This document shows, piece after piece, positions 1-9,240 of a stretch of DNA of 64,000 nucleotides. The translations under genes and the position numbers were made by a program. The first letter of the stretch is position 1, and every line of letters begins with the position of its first letter. The stretch spans positions 1-64,000 of the forward strand of contig NZ_PSZE01000014.1 of NCBI RefSeq assembly GCF_002933465.1, written 5' to 3'. Under the pieces are notes generated by a model, which worked only from the letters and a program-made list of their open reading frames with translations, searched no databases and was not told the DNA's origin. The DNA comes from Nocardia nova. Its GTDB lineage: Bacteria > Actinomycetota > Actinomycetes > Mycobacteriales > Mycobacteriaceae.

Positions 1-227
1 AACACCCCGAAGAGTGAATCAGAAATATCTCGAACCAGAGTCCGAAAACCCAACTAAAACGCCAGCCGGAAAATAGCTGACAAAAATGTCCGTCACCCTC
101 ACGGGGAGAGGATGAACGGAACCAAAACAAAACATTTGGCACTGACATTCATCGACACACTATTGAGTTCTCAAAGAACAGGCGCGCAAACAGTCCGGCC
201 GACTAACCGACCTTCCTGAGAGGCAAC
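1..227 (-). promoter_or_regulatory. rRNA operon leader (16S lies beyond base 1)
   Basis: On the minus strand, 161-180 reads TGTTCTTTGAGAACTCAATA. This block is typical of the leader RNA ahead of 16S rRNA in actinobacteria, where it belongs to the antitermination and processing region. The mature 16S gene would begin to the left of base 1 and is not in the window. The transcript should start near 227, just after the promoter at 234-262. I see no coding potential here. Confidence 0.8.
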
Positions 228-233
228 TTTTCC

Positions 234-262
234 AGCCTAACCACTGGAGCTCGCGAAGTCAA
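234..262 (-). promoter_or_regulatory. rrn promoter
   Basis: Minus-strand -35 box TTGACT (257-262) and -10 box TAGGCT (234-239) are separated by exactly 17 bp and sit about 55 bp upstream of the conserved leader block. Strength and position fit a stable-RNA promoter for the operon that leaves the window on the left. The boxes are visible in the sequence; the start site is inferred. Confidence 0.7.
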
Positions 263-423
263 ATCACGATCTCTGGGTCCTACTGGCCGCCAGGCGCTCC
301 TCGTCCGACCTCGTTGTCCCGGGCCTCTCGGCTCCGGGTCGGTGTCCGTGTCGCTCTGACCTGGAATAAGTTACGTGGCAGAGAACAGAACGTCAAATCG
401 CCACGTCGTCTCGCATTTGCGCA

Positions 424-453
424 GGTCACCGGCCCGGCTCCGGGCCGGTGACC
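424..453 (-). terminator. hairpin terminator after tyrS
   Basis: A perfect 14-bp inverted repeat (424-437 with 440-453, loop of 2) lies 40 bp past the tyrS stop and ahead of the rrn promoter. There is no T tract, which is common for actinobacterial terminators. It should keep tyrS transcription out of the rRNA operon. Confidence 0.6.
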
Positions 454-492
454 GACCCGAATCACACGGATGTGACTCAGGTCATGGCCAGA

Positions 493-1776
493 TCAGCTCC
501 CAGCCCGGCGGGCGCCGGCGAAATTCTTCTTGCCGCGCCGCAGGACCAACCAGCGTCCGTGCAGGTAGTCGGTGTCGGCGGGCATCCACTCCGGATCGGA
601 GATGCGGACGTTGTTCACCGAGGCGCCACCGTCGGCGATCGCCCGGCGAGCTGCGCCGCGACTGTCGGACAACCCGGAAGCGACCAGCAGATCCACGATC
701 GTCGATTCGGGACCGGCCTCCGCCACCGTGCCCTCACCGGCGGCTTCGGCCAGCGCGGAACCGAGCGTCGCTTCGTCCAGATCGTGCAGATCGCCGCGCC
801 CGAACAACGCCTGGCTGGCCAGCTGCACCGCGCGGGTGTGCGCCTCGCCGTGCACGAGCGTGGTCATTTCGGAGGCCAGGCGGCGCTGCGCTTCCCGGGC
901 ATGCGGACGTTCGGCGGTGGCGGTCTCGAGTTCGGCCAGCTCCTCCCGGTCGAGGAAGGTGAACCAGCGCAGGTAGCGGATCACGTCGGCGTCGCCGGTG
1001 TTCACGAAGTACTGGTACCAGGCGTACGGGCTGGTCATCTCGGGATCGAGCCAGAGACTGCCGCCGCCGGTCGACTTGCCGAACTTCTTACCGTCGGCGG
1101 AAGTGACCAGCGGGGTGGTCAGGGCGTGGACCTGTTCGCCGTCGAGGCGGCGGTTGAGTTCGACGCCGGCGATGATGTTGCCCCACTGATCGGAGCCGCC
1201 GACCTGCAGTCGGCAGCCGTGGGCGCGGCGCAGCTGTACGAAGTCGTTGGCCTGCAACAGCATGTAGCTGAATTCCGTGTAGGAGATGCCGTCGCTGTCG
1301 AGGCGGCGCTTGACCGTCTCCCGCGCGAGCATCACGTTCACCGAGAAGTGCTTGCCGATATCGCGGAGGAAGTCGACGGCGCTGAGGTTGCCCGTCCAGT
1401 CCATATTGTCGGCGATGATCGCGCCGGTCGGCGAATCGTCGAAGTCGACGAAGCGTTGCAGCTGGCCGCGGATCCGGTCGGCCCACTCGGCGACGGTATC
1501 GGTCGAGTTCATCACCCGCTCCCCCACGTCGCGGGGGTCACCGATCAGACCGGTGGCGCCGCCGGCCAGCACGATCGGGCGATGTCCGGCCTGCTGGAAG
1601 CGTTTGAGCGTGAGCAGCGGAACGAGATGACCCGCATGCAGACTCGCCGCAGTGGGGTCGAAACCCGCATACAGGGTGATGGGGCCCTTCGCCGTTTCGG
1701 CCCGCAGGGCGTCCGGATCCGTGGACTGTGCGATCAGCCCACGCCAGGTCAGTTCGTCGATGATGTCGGCGCTCAC
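493..1776 (-). CDS. tyrS: tyrosyl-tRNA synthetase
   Basis: Charges tRNA-Tyr in the cytoplasm. The 427-residue product has the usual length for bacterial TyrRS. It shows the class I signature as HAGH at 47-50, the substrate-pocket block GGSDQWGN at 193-200, the KMSKS-loop equivalent KFGKS at 231-235 and a C-terminal S4-type RNA-binding domain from about 360 with a basic tail. The GTG start at 1776 follows a GGGA ribosome site. Downstream on the same strand come a strong hairpin and the rrn promoter. In M. tuberculosis, tyrS neighbours the same mpg/ABC/TetR genes found at 7178-13922 here, so this order appears ancestral and the genes between look inserted. Confidence 0.97.
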   Translation of the reverse strand: MSADIIDELTWRGLIAQSTDPDALRAETAKGPITLYAGFDPTAASLHAGHLVPLLTLKRFQQAGHRPIVLAGGATGLIGDPRDVGERVMNSTDTVAEWADRIRGQLQRFVDFDDSPTGAIIADNMDWTGNLSAVDFLRDIGKHFSVNVMLARETVKRRLDSDGISYTEFSYMLLQANDFVQLRRAHGCRLQVGGSDQWGNIIAGVELNRRLDGEQVHALTTPLVTSADGKKFGKSTGGGSLWLDPEMTSPYAWYQYFVNTGDADVIRYLRWFTFLDREELAELETATAERPHAREAQRRLASEMTTLVHGEAHTRAVQLASQALFGRGDLHDLDEATLGSALAEAAGEGTVAEAGPESTIVDLLVASGLSDSRGAARRAIADGGASVNNVRISDPEWMPADTDYLHGRWLVLRRGKKNFAGARRAGS

Positions 1777-2001
1777 GCCGTCCCATCTTTCCGCACCGAG
1801 CCCGATCGGCTGCGCTGGGTCGGCGATGTCCGGGATGGGCGGCCCGGTCGGTCACGAAGGAACCGCGCCGATGCGCCGGAGGCCCGGCCGATGCTCGCGC
1901 CTCGTCGGCTGGGAAGTCCGTGAGCGGAGCGTGGACGCGTGCGTATGTGTGCGAGCGTCCCGACCATGGCCGGTGGCCCCCGATGCGGATGTACTCGATA
2001 C

Positions 2002-2967
2002 ATGACACAGAACATCCTGAGTGACAACGAAACCATCGGCACCGCAACGGTTTCCGCCGACACGAGTACCGATCGCACGTCCACCCCGAAGACCGGTCCC
2101 GGCCACACCGTTGTGGGCCCCGTCGTCGTCTTGGGTGGCGTCGGGAAGACCGGCCGGCGAGTGGTGGCGCGTCTGGCCGAGCGTGGCATCGAGGTGCGGC
2201 CGGCCTCCCGTTCGACGGCGATCCCGTTCGATTGGGACGACCGGACGACCTGGGCGGCCGCCCTGCACGGCGCTCGATCCGTCTACCTCGCCTACCAGCC
2301 GGATCTTGCGGCCCCGGGCGCCGACGAGGCGGTGAGCGCACTGACCGCGGTGGCACGGCGGGCCGGGGTGCGGCGACTGGTTCTGCTGTCCGGCCGGGGC
2401 GAGCCAGAAGCGCAGCGTTGTGAGGAGATGGCCTTGCGTAGCGGCCTGGCCACGACCGTCGTGCGGTGCAGCTGGTTCGCGCAGAATTTCAGCGAGGATT
2501 TTCTCGCCGAGGAGATCGCGGCGGGACAGGTGACACTGCCCGCCGACACGGTCGCCGAGCCGTTCGTCGACGCCGAGGACATCGCCGATGTGGCCGTCGC
2601 GGCACTCACCGAGGACGGGCATACCGGTGAGATCTACGAACTGACCGGGCCGCAGGCACTCACTTTCGCCGAGGCCGTGGCCACGATAGCCGCCGCCACC
2701 GGTCGCGCGATCGGGTATCGACCGGTGAGCCTGGACGAATACGCCGCCGCGATGTCGGAGATGGGACTGCCTCGGGAGGTGGTCGACTCGCTGACCTATC
2801 TGTTCGGCACCGTCCTCGACGGCCGCAACACCGCCGTCACCGACGGTGTCGAGCGGGCGCTGGGACGGGCGCCGCGATCATTCGCCGACTATGCCCGGCG
2901 GACCGCGGCCGAGGGCAGCTGGCCGGTGACCGGCGGTGGCGAGGCGGCCGGTGCGCCGCGCGGGTGA
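2002..2967 (+). CDS. NmrA-like NAD(P)-binding protein
   Basis: An NmrA/atypical short-chain dehydrogenase of about 321 residues, likely an NAD(P)-dependent reductase or redox sensor. The Rossmann motif GGVGKTG is close to the N-terminus, followed by a beta strand and an Arg-Ser turn typical of NADP binders. The C-terminal half carries the DAEDIADVAVAAL block found in azoreductase-like NmrA proteins. I prefer the ATG at 2002; the reading frame is open from 1939, but the extra residues look unlike the family. No clear ribosome site precedes either start. An AraC-type regulator begins 6 bp after the stop, so the two probably form one unit. The substrate cannot be told. Confidence 0.8.
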   Translation: MTQNILSDNETIGTATVSADTSTDRTSTPKTGPGHTVVGPVVVLGGVGKTGRRVVARLAERGIEVRPASRSTAIPFDWDDRTTWAAALHGARSVYLAYQPDLAAPGADEAVSALTAVARRAGVRRLVLLSGRGEPEAQRCEEMALRSGLATTVVRCSWFAQNFSEDFLAEEIAAGQVTLPADTVAEPFVDAEDIADVAVAALTEDGHTGEIYELTGPQALTFAEAVATIAAATGRAIGYRPVSLDEYAAAMSEMGLPREVVDSLTYLFGTVLDGRNTAVTDGVERALGRAPRSFADYARRTAAEGSWPVTGGGEAAGAPRG

Positions 2968-2973
2968 TCGGCG

Positions 2974-4038
2974 ATGCCGGTGATCGTGCGCGATTTCCCG
3001 GGGTGCCGTCGCCCCGCCGCTGCTGGGAACCCGGTTGCCGCACTGGCCGCCATGCGCGATCGTCGTGGCATGGATGCCCTCGCCGACCTGCTCGACGGCC
3101 CGCGCGCTCGCGGTGCGTTCGTGATGCGCTCGCTGCTGGACCCGCCGTGGTCGCTGCGGATCCAGGATCGGGCGCCGCTCACGGTAGTGGTGGTGACCCG
3201 CGGATATGCCTATCTCGTCCCGGACGGCGACGACCCGATCCGGCTCGAGGAGGGTGCGGTCGCTATTCTGCGCGGTCCGGATCCGTACACGGTGGCCGAC
3301 GAACCGTCGACCCCGCCGCAGGCGATCGTTCACCCCGGGCAGACCACGACCACGCCGGACGGTGAACTGCTCTGTGAGACATGGGATCTCGGGGTTCGCA
3401 GCTGGGGCACGAATGCGGCCGGAACCACTGTGCTGCTGACCGGAACCTACGAGGTGGCCGGTACGGTCAGCGACCGTCTGCTGCGCGCACTGCCGCCGCG
3501 GGCCGTCCTCGACGGTCACGAGGTCGACGAACGTCTGCTCGGCCTGTTGGTCGACGAAGCCGGCCGCGACATCCCCGGGCAGGCATCCGTGCTCGACCGG
3601 TTGCTGGATCTGCTGACCATCGCCGCACTGCGCACCTGGTTCGCCCGGGCGGAGGCGCCGCAATGGTACAGCGCCTACGCCGATCCCGTGGTGGGCCAGG
3701 CGTTGCGGCTGCTCGAACACAATCCCGCCCACGATTGGACGGTCGCCGAGCTGGCGGCGACGGTCGGTGCGTCCCGTGCGGCGCTCGCCCGCCGGTTCAC
3801 CGAACTCGTCGGGGATCCGCCGATCGCCTACCTCACCGAATGGCGGCTGGCGCGAGCGGCGGACCTGCTGCGCGGCACCGACGCCACCATCGAGTCGATC
3901 GCGCGGCAGGTCGGTTACGGGACGGCGTTCAGTCTGAGTGCCGCGTTCAAACGGCGTTACGGGGTCAGCCCGGGTATGCATCGGCGCACCGAAACCCTTG
4001 CGGCGGAACCGGAACGCGACGCCGGAGCAGGCGGCTGA
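2974..4038 (+). CDS. AraC-family transcriptional regulator
   Basis: A DNA-binding regulator with an N-terminal cupin-like sensor domain and two C-terminal helix-turn-helix segments over roughly the last 100 residues, where the second-helix block VGYGTAFSLSAAFKRRYGVS is typical of the family. The frame is open from an ATG at 2974, 6 bp after the NmrA gene. Family members more often begin at the residues MDALADLL, here the ATG at 3070, so the first 32 residues may not be translated. The cupin type (LVPDG, EEGAVAILRG) matches regulators that sit next to oxidoreductases. The likely target is the NmrA gene, by position only. Confidence 0.85.
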   Translation: MPVIVRDFPGCRRPAAAGNPVAALAAMRDRRGMDALADLLDGPRARGAFVMRSLLDPPWSLRIQDRAPLTVVVVTRGYAYLVPDGDDPIRLEEGAVAILRGPDPYTVADEPSTPPQAIVHPGQTTTTPDGELLCETWDLGVRSWGTNAAGTTVLLTGTYEVAGTVSDRLLRALPPRAVLDGHEVDERLLGLLVDEAGRDIPGQASVLDRLLDLLTIAALRTWFARAEAPQWYSAYADPVVGQALRLLEHNPAHDWTVAELAATVGASRAALARRFTELVGDPPIAYLTEWRLARAADLLRGTDATIESIARQVGYGTAFSLSAAFKRRYGVSPGMHRRTETLAAEPERDAGAGG

Positions 4039-4111
4039 CGAGCCTTCAGCCGGCATGTCGATGGGCCCGCGCCGGGTGTTTCCCGGAGCGGGCCCATCGG
4101 CGGTCGCGAGC

Positions 4112-4510
4112 TCAGTGTGCGGGGCGGCGTTCGTAGGCGATCCAGGCGAAGACCGCCATCAGGACCAGGGGGAAGATCGCGCCCGCCGGGGCGTCCATGA
4201 CGAAGGCCTGGGTAGCGGCGGCGCAGACCATCGTGATCGACAGCCCGGCGGCCGCGAGCCAGGACAGGCGCGGCACCAGCAGGCCGATACCGCCCGAAAT
4301 CTCGACCAGGCCGGTGAAGTAGCGGAACCAGTCGCCCCAGCCGATGTCGTGGAAGATGCGGACGGCGTCGGACTGGCCGACCACCTTCGGCAGTCCCGAG
4401 GCGATGACGAAGAACAGGCCCAGCACGATCTGCAGGGTCCACAGCACGCGCGTGCGGATCTTGCCGGGACGAGTGGCGACGGACGGGGCGGAGGCGGTGA
4501 TGGCGGTCAT
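4112..4510 (-). CDS. DoxX-family membrane protein
   Basis: A 132-residue protein with four predicted membrane spans and the DoxX-like pattern GLFFVIASGLPKV near residue 30 and TGLVEISGGIGLL near 67. Actinobacterial DoxX-like proteins are linked to redox or thiol stress, but the activity of this subgroup is not established. It is transcribed towards the AraC gene and stands alone. A GntR gene lies upstream on the same strand, 81 bp away. Confidence 0.85.
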   Translation of the reverse strand: MTAITASAPSVATRPGKIRTRVLWTLQIVLGLFFVIASGLPKVVGQSDAVRIFHDIGWGDWFRYFTGLVEISGGIGLLVPRLSWLAAAGLSITMVCAAATQAFVMDAPAGAIFPLVLMAVFAWIAYERRPAH

Positions 4511-4591
4511 GATTCGTGTCCTTCCGGATGCTCGGGGTCTGTTCGAGCCCGCTCACCACAGAAGACGGGCCGCTCCGGAGGAATTCATCGG

Positions 4592-5260
4592 TCAGGAGAA
4601 AGCGGATTTCAGGGCGCTCAGGTGTACTCGGCTGGCCGTGGCCGCCGTATCGGCCGACCGATCGCGAATCGCCTCGAACAGCACCTCGTGGGCGTGATGG
4701 TCCGCGGCGGGATCGGCCATCGGCCGCATCCGCAGCATCTCCGTCATCGCGCGGTGCACGCGCGGAACGAAGGCGTCGAACAACTGCAACAGCACCTCGT
4801 TGTGCGCCGCCGCGATCACGGTGCGGTGAAAGGCGGTGTCGGCGTCGACGAGTTGTTCGACCGAATCGTCGGATTCGGCGCGTACTGCCAGCGCCTTCCG
4901 CATAATCCGCAGGTCGGCGGGGGTGCGCCGCCGCGCCGCCAGAGCCGCGGCTTCGGCCTCGATGGCGATGCGGGCCTCGATGACGGCGGCGATGTCGGCG
5001 CGGCGCAGCACCTCGTCCCAGTCCGCGGCCACCTCCAGCGCCGTGACGAAAACGCCCGCCCCTTGGCGGCTTTCGAGCACACCCTGACCGGACAGTTCCC
5101 GGATCGCCTCGCGCAGCGTGGAGCGTCCCACGCCCAGCTGGGCCGCGAGGGTCGTCTCGCCCGGCAGTTTGTGTCCGAGCTGCCATTCGCCCGCGCGGAT
5201 CCGGTCGAGCAGGAGTTGAGCGGCCTGGGCCGCCAGCGGTTGCCTCCGCACGGTCTCCAT
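4592..5260 (-). CDS. GntR-family regulator (FadR/FCD subgroup)
   Basis: A 222-residue regulator with an N-terminal winged helix (about 10-75: LPGETTLAAQLGVGRSTLRE) and an all-helical C-terminal FCD domain. The D and three H residues that usually bind a metal and gate the ligand can be seen in DADTAFHRT, HAHEVLFEAI and the final RVHLSAL. The ATG at 5260 follows a purine-rich GAGAGGTGAGG site. The gene is divergent from leuA, and its 5' end lies 19 bp from the leuA -35 box, so it could control leuA, itself or both. FCD ligands are usually small organic acids, which would suit a leucine-pathway intermediate; that is inference. Confidence 0.85.
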   Translation of the reverse strand: METVRRQPLAAQAAQLLLDRIRAGEWQLGHKLPGETTLAAQLGVGRSTLREAIRELSGQGVLESRQGAGVFVTALEVAADWDEVLRRADIAAVIEARIAIEAEAAALAARRRTPADLRIMRKALAVRAESDDSVEQLVDADTAFHRTVIAAAHNEVLLQLFDAFVPRVHRAMTEMLRMRPMADPAADHHAHEVLFEAIRDRSADTAATASRVHLSALKSAFS

Positions 5261-5278
5261 CGGCCCTCACCTCTCTAC

Positions 5279-5307
5279 TTGTCTGAGGAGTTGTCTCTCG
5301 CTATGGT
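5279..5307 (+). promoter_or_regulatory. leuA promoter
   Basis: A -35 box TTGTCT (5279-5284) and -10 box TATGGT (5302-5307) are separated by 17 bp. The expected start site, about 7 bases after the -10, falls on the A of the leader-peptide ATG at 5315, so that peptide would be read from a leaderless RNA. A second TTGTCT at 5291-5296 forms a 12-bp direct repeat with the -35 box. Confidence 0.6.
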
Positions 5308-5314
5308 AGCGGAC

Positions 5315-5359
5315 ATGGGACAGGGACTGCTTCTCCTCGGCCGCCGCGGCGGGGTCTGA
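5315..5359 (+). CDS. Leu-rich leader peptide of leuA
   Basis: A 14-codon open frame, [14 protein letters not shown], with four consecutive leucine codons (ctg ctt ctc ctc). It starts where the promoter at 5279-5307 predicts the RNA 5' end and stops 71 bp before the first possible leuA start. Short peptides rich in the pathway amino acid are the sensing element of ribosome-mediated attenuation, and leucine leaders ahead of leuA are known in Streptomyces and Corynebacterium. It is too short to be found by ordinary gene prediction. Regulation is inferred from layout. Confidence 0.65.
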   Translation: MGQGLLLLGRRGGV

Positions 5360-5361
5360 AA

Positions 5362-5403
5362 CGACCGGCACCCTGCCCGCGGGTTGCTGGGCTGCGCCGG
5401 TCG
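5362..5403 (+). promoter_or_regulatory. leuA leader hairpin (attenuator candidate)
   Basis: CGACCGGC (5362-5369) pairs perfectly with GCCGGTCG (5396-5403). Shorter GC stems are possible in the loop, for example CCCGCGGG at 5376-5383. A separate palindrome, CCGCCGCGGCGG at 5341-5352, overlaps the end of the leader peptide, where a stalled ribosome would cover it. No T run follows, so control may act on translation or Rho access rather than on an intrinsic terminator. Confidence 0.5.
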
Positions 5404-5430
5404 ATACCTCCGACGCAGAAAGTCGATCCC

Positions 5431-7173
5431 GTGCACGACCACGCTTCCCGCTGGAATCGCCAGCGCCCCTCTGCCATGTCCTCGCATCGCTATCACGATG
5501 TGTATCAGCGAGTTTCGGTGCCGCTGACCGAGCGCAGCTGGCCCTCGAAACGCCTCGAATCCGCCCCGCTGTGGGTGCCGGTCGACCTGCGCGACGGCAA
5601 TCAGGCCCTGGCCGAACCGATGGATCCGGTGCGCAAGCGCCGCTTCTTCGACATGCTGGTCGCAATCGGCTACAAGGAGATCGAGGTCGGCTATCCGAGC
5701 GCCTCGCAGACCGATTTCGACTTCGTTCGCCTGATCCGCGACGCCGAGCTCGCGCCCGCCGACGTCACCCTGGTCGTCTTCACCCCGGCTCGGGCCGATC
5801 TCATCGCGCGGACCTTGGAGTCGGTGGAAGGGATCACCAACGACGTGGTGATCCATATGTACACCGCGACCGCGCCGCTGTGGCGCGATATCGTGCTCGG
5901 ACGGTCCCGGGCCGAGGTGGCGGAGATGATCCTCGCGGGCGGACGCGAGATCGCGCGGTTGGCCGGCGACCGGCCGAATCTGCGATTCCAATTCTCCCCC
6001 GAGGTTTTCATGCTCACCGAACCGGATTTCGTGCTGGCGGTCTGCGATGCGATGACGCAGCTGTGGGACGCGTGCCCGCAGCGGCCGGTCGTGCTGAATC
6101 TGCCGGCGACGGTAGAGGTGGCCACGCCCAATGTCTACGCCGACCAGATCGAGTACATGGACCGCCATCTGAGCCGCCGCGACGGTGTGATCCTGTCCGT
6201 GCATCCGCACAACGACCGCGGCACCGGTATCGCCTGCGCGGAACTGGCGATGCTGGCCGGAGCCCAGCGCGTGGAGGGCTGCGTCTTCGGCAACGGTGAG
6301 CGCACCGGAAATGTCGACATCGCGACGCTCGCCTTGAATCTGCACGCCCAGGGAGTGAACCCGATGATCGACTTCTCCGATATCGACGGGATTCGCCGCA
6401 CCGTCGAGTACTGCACGCGGATGCCGATCCCGGAGCGGCACCCCTACGTCGGCGATCTGGTCTACACCGCGTTCTCCGGAACACACCAGGATGCGATCAA
6501 GAAGGGCTTCGCCGACCAGCGCCGGCGGGCCGCGCTGGCCAGGATGCCCGAATCCGAGATCGAGTGGCAGGTGCCGTATCTGCCCATCGATCCGGCGGAT
6601 GTCGGACGCGGCTACGAGGCGGTGATCCGGGTGAATTCGCAGTCCGGCAAGGGCGGTATCGCGTATCTGCTGCAGACCGGATACGGACTCGAGCTGCCGC
6701 GACGGTTGCAGATCGACTTCGCCCGGCACGTGCAACGCCATACCGACGACACCGGCGCCGAGGTGAGTGCGCGGTGGTTGTGGGATCTGCTGCAGCAGGT
6801 CTACGGCCCGACCGGCGACGGTATCGACTGCGCCGGAGGCCGGATCCACTGGCGATACAGCGAGTCCGGCGATGTCGTGATCACCGCACCGGATGCCGGC
6901 GCCGCCGTCGAGACGACCGCGGCGGCCGCCGAGGCGGCAAACGAGCTCACCGACATTGTTGCCGCACACGGCATCTCGATCGAATCGCTGCAGTCGACCC
7001 ACCACCGGATGCCTGCCGGCGCGGGTGCGGAATACGTGGTCTACGGCGAATTCCGGATCGGCGGTGAGATTCGATGGACGCTCGGCATCGCCGATACGCT
7101 CGCGGCGGCCGAATTGGCGGCGACGATCGCGGCGGCGCAGCGCGGGCGGATCGGCGCCGAAGTGACGAGCTGA
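5431..7173 (+). CDS. leuA: 2-isopropylmalate synthase
   Basis: First committed step of leucine synthesis: condenses acetyl-CoA with 2-oxoisovalerate. The 580-residue frame fits the longer (type 2) LeuA with a C-terminal regulatory domain. Catalytic and metal-binding blocks are DLRDGNQA at 52-59, [11 protein letters not shown] and [14 protein letters not shown]; the LeuA dimer domain occupies roughly the last 130 residues, ending near [10 protein letters not shown]. The start could be GTG 5431 or ATG 5476; the latter gives [11 protein letters not shown], which aligns better with short family members, and neither has a clear ribosome site. It stands alone behind a leucine leader peptide and divergent from a GntR gene. 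mpg converges on it with 4 bp between stops. Confidence 0.93.
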   Translation: MHDHASRWNRQRPSAMSSHRYHDVYQRVSVPLTERSWPSKRLESAPLWVPVDLRDGNQALAEPMDPVRKRRFFDMLVAIGYKEIEVGYPSASQTDFDFVRLIRDAELAPADVTLVVFTPARADLIARTLESVEGITNDVVIHMYTATAPLWRDIVLGRSRAEVAEMILAGGREIARLAGDRPNLRFQFSPEVFMLTEPDFVLAVCDAMTQLWDACPQRPVVLNLPATVEVATPNVYADQIEYMDRHLSRRDGVILSVHPHNDRGTGIACAELAMLAGAQRVEGCVFGNGERTGNVDIATLALNLHAQGVNPMIDFSDIDGIRRTVEYCTRMPIPERHPYVGDLVYTAFSGTHQDAIKKGFADQRRRAALARMPESEIEWQVPYLPIDPADVGRGYEAVIRVNSQSGKGGIAYLLQTGYGLELPRRLQIDFARHVQRHTDDTGAEVSARWLWDLLQQVYGPTGDGIDCAGGRIHWRYSESGDVVITAPDAGAAVETTAAAAEAANELTDIVAAHGISIESLQSTHHRMPAGAGAEYVVYGEFRIGGEIRWTLGIADTLAAAELAATIAAAQRGRIGAEVTS

Positions 7174-7177
7174 CCGC

Positions 7178-7801
7178 TCAGGCCGACCGCCCGACCTCCG
7201 GGGCGCGCGGATTCCGGCGGTAGGCCGAGACCGCCGGGGAGTCGCGCAACCACAGCCGCCACGGGCGGTCGGCGGCCAGGCTCACGCCGACGCGGGGGCC
7301 CACCCCGATCGCTGCGGAGTCGGTGATCTCGGGGCCCAATTCCAATCTGATCGGCGCCGCCGGGTCGAACAGGGCGGTGCCGTAGTCGGTGAGCGTAATT
7401 CCGAGGGCACTGCCGAAGTTGCCGGGCCCGCGCGCCAGATCGGCCTCGGCGCGGGCGGCGGGCCGCCGGGAGCGCGCGACCTCGTGGCCCTCGATCACCT
7501 CACCGGCCCGCAGCAGCACGGCACTGGCGATGCCGTCGGGGCCGCTGGTGACGTTTACGCAGGTGTGCATGCCGTAACTGAAATAGACGTAGAGCATGCC
7601 GGGTGGACCGAACATGACGGCGTTGCGCGGGGTGCGCCCGCGGCCGGAGTGGGCCGCCGGGTCGTGCCACGGTCCGGCCGGATCACCGCCGTACGCCTCG
7701 ACCTCGACGACGCGCACGGCGACCGGGCCGGACCGCATCGTCGCGCCCAGTACGCGGCGGGCGGCGGCCAGCGGTTCCACGGCGAGTTCCTCGGCAGACA
7801 C
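7178..7801 (-). CDS. mpg: 3-methyladenine DNA glycosylase
   Basis: Base-excision repair glycosylase of the AAG/Mpg family that removes alkylated purines. The 207-residue length is typical. The catalytic Glu is E35 in VEAYGG, followed by the substrate-pocket block MFGPPGMLYVYFSYGMH at 63-79 and the RGPGNF loop. In M. tuberculosis mpg is adjacent to tyrS; here about 5.4 kb, including the leuA region, has come between them. Its stop faces that of leuA with only 4 bp between. Confidence 0.93.
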   Translation of the reverse strand: MSAEELAVEPLAAARRVLGATMRSGPVAVRVVEVEAYGGDPAGPWHDPAAHSGRGRTPRNAVMFGPPGMLYVYFSYGMHTCVNVTSGPDGIASAVLLRAGEVIEGHEVARSRRPAARAEADLARGPGNFGSALGITLTDYGTALFDPAAPIRLELGPEITDSAAIGVGPRVGVSLAADRPWRLWLRDSPAVSAYRRNPRAPEVGRSA

Positions 7802-7866
7802 GGGTTCTCATTCTTACTCGAGCACCCGTGGTGACCGACGCCACGGCCGCCGTGGATCGCGCTCGG

Positions 7867-8154
7867 TCAGAGCCAACGCTCGACACCGCCGTGATGGGAG
7901 CAGGTTCCACTGCGGTGGCGGCTGTAGCTGTAGGTGCCGTCGCTGCACTGCGCGGTCGCGCCGTCGGGATCCGAGCCGGGACGCGGGACGCAGGCGTGGT
8001 CGACATTCTCGTAGTCGCCCGCGGGGCAGGAGATGAAGGCCGGGGCGGCGGTCGCGGTCGCCGTGGGGGCGAAGACGGCGGCAAAGCCGACACCGGCGGC
8101 AAGCAGCCAGCCGGTCAGGGTGGTTCGACGGGTGCGGCTCGCGACGCTGTGCAC
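7867..8154 (-). CDS. secreted DUF3761-like protein
   Basis: A 95-residue exported protein. I chose GTG 8154 because AGGAG lies 8 bases upstream; the frame continues to 8238 without a better site. The N-terminus is a Sec signal (RTRR, then a hydrophobic core, cut near ATATAAPA). The mature part carries paired Cys and the C-terminal pattern DGTYSYSRHRSGTCSHHGGV, which I recognise as DUF3761. Function is unknown; small Cys-rich secreted proteins of this type are common in actinobacteria. Confidence 0.75.
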   Translation of the reverse strand: MHSVASRTRRTTLTGWLLAAGVGFAAVFAPTATATAAPAFISCPAGDYENVDHACVPRPGSDPDGATAQCSDGTYSYSRHRSGTCSHHGGVERWL

Positions 8155-8263
8155 TTGTGAAACTCCTACCGTTCTAATTTCGGCCGGAACAGTCCCGACG
8201 GATGACAAAATAGCGCACCCCGCAGCCACACAGGACATTTCGGTCGAATCGGCGGTAACGGCT

Positions 8264-9187
8264 CTACTGCGGCGGGCGCAGGCCGGCGAGTTTGTCGGGG
8301 TTCACCTGGAAGCGCAGGTTCTGCACGCGACCGTCGAGGATGTCGAAGGTGAGCGCGCCGACCGGGAAGCCACCGACCTCGCCGACCACGCTCAGTTCGC
8401 CGTTCAGCACCGCGGCCCGCATCCGGATTCCGGTCAGGATGGGTTTGGCCAGCACACCGAGCAGCCAGCGGGCGACGTGGTCGGGGCCGCGCAACGGGCG
8501 GCGGGCCGCGGTGACCTTGCCGCCGCCGTCGTTCCAGAGGGTGACATCGGGGGCGAGCAGCTGCATCAGCGCGTTGACGTCGCCGCCGTTGGCGGCCGCC
8601 AGGAACTGCTCGGTGATCTCCTGTCGCGCAACGGGATCGGTGTCGTAGCGGGGCCGGCGCGCCTGCACGTGATCGCGGGCGCGATGCGAGATCTGCCGGA
8701 CAGTCGGCTCGGGGCGATCGAGAAAGCCGGCGATCTCGGCGGGTGAGAATCCGAAGACGTCGCGCAGCACGAACACCGCCCGCTCGACCGGTCCCAGTGT
8801 CTCCAGCACCACCAGCATGGCCGTGGACACCGTCTCGACGATTTCGACGCGCTCGGCGGCGTCGGGCTCGCTGAGCAGCGGTTCGGGCAGCCATGGGCCG
8901 ACATAGGTTTCGCGCACCGCGCGGGCGCTGGTGAGCCGGTTCAACGACAGGTTGGTCACGGTCCGCACCAGGTATGCCTTGGGGTGGCGGACCCGCTCCC
9001 GGTCGGCCTCGTGCCATTTCAGCCAGGCGTCCTGCAGCACGTCCTCGGCGTCGGCCACACTGCCGAGCAGTTGATACGCGGTGGCGAACAGCAGCCGGCG
9101 ATGCGTGTCGAACGCATCGCCGGGGTCCGCCGGTGGGTCCGCGGGCCGCGCGATCACCGCACCGGCGTCCTCGGCATCGCCGTCCAT
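8264..9187 (-). CDS. ECF41-group sigma factor with SnoaL-like C-terminal domain
   Basis: An extracytoplasmic-function sigma factor of 307 residues: region 2 at about 28-90 (DAEDVLQDAWLKW), the linker motif WLPEPL at 99-104, region 4 at about 125-180 and a fused SnoaL-like domain from 185 with the group's DGGGK motif at 220-224. In ECF41 proteins the fused domain replaces a separate anti-sigma factor, and these genes usually lie beside an oxidoreductase or carboxymuconolactone-decarboxylase gene. Here an FAD oxidoreductase ends 53 bp upstream on the same strand. ATG 9187 follows an AGAGGATGAG site; the longer frame to 9733 runs antisense inside that gene and is not used. Confidence 0.88.
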   Translation of the reverse strand: MDGDAEDAGAVIARPADPPADPGDAFDTHRRLLFATAYQLLGSVADAEDVLQDAWLKWHEADRERVRHPKAYLVRTVTNLSLNRLTSARAVRETYVGPWLPEPLLSEPDAAERVEIVETVSTAMLVVLETLGPVERAVFVLRDVFGFSPAEIAGFLDRPEPTVRQISHRARDHVQARRPRYDTDPVARQEITEQFLAAANGGDVNALMQLLAPDVTLWNDGGGKVTAARRPLRGPDHVARWLLGVLAKPILTGIRMRAAVLNGELSVVGEVGGFPVGALTFDILDGRVQNLRFQVNPDKLAGLRPPQ

Positions 9188-9240
9188 GCGCTCATCCTCT
9201 CCCGATCGATCGAGCGCCCGCAATGTCGGGGCAGATCCCC

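Noticed and set aside
448-1923. 491-codon plus-strand frame
   Set aside because: Antisense to tyrS; composition and lack of motifs show it is a shadow.
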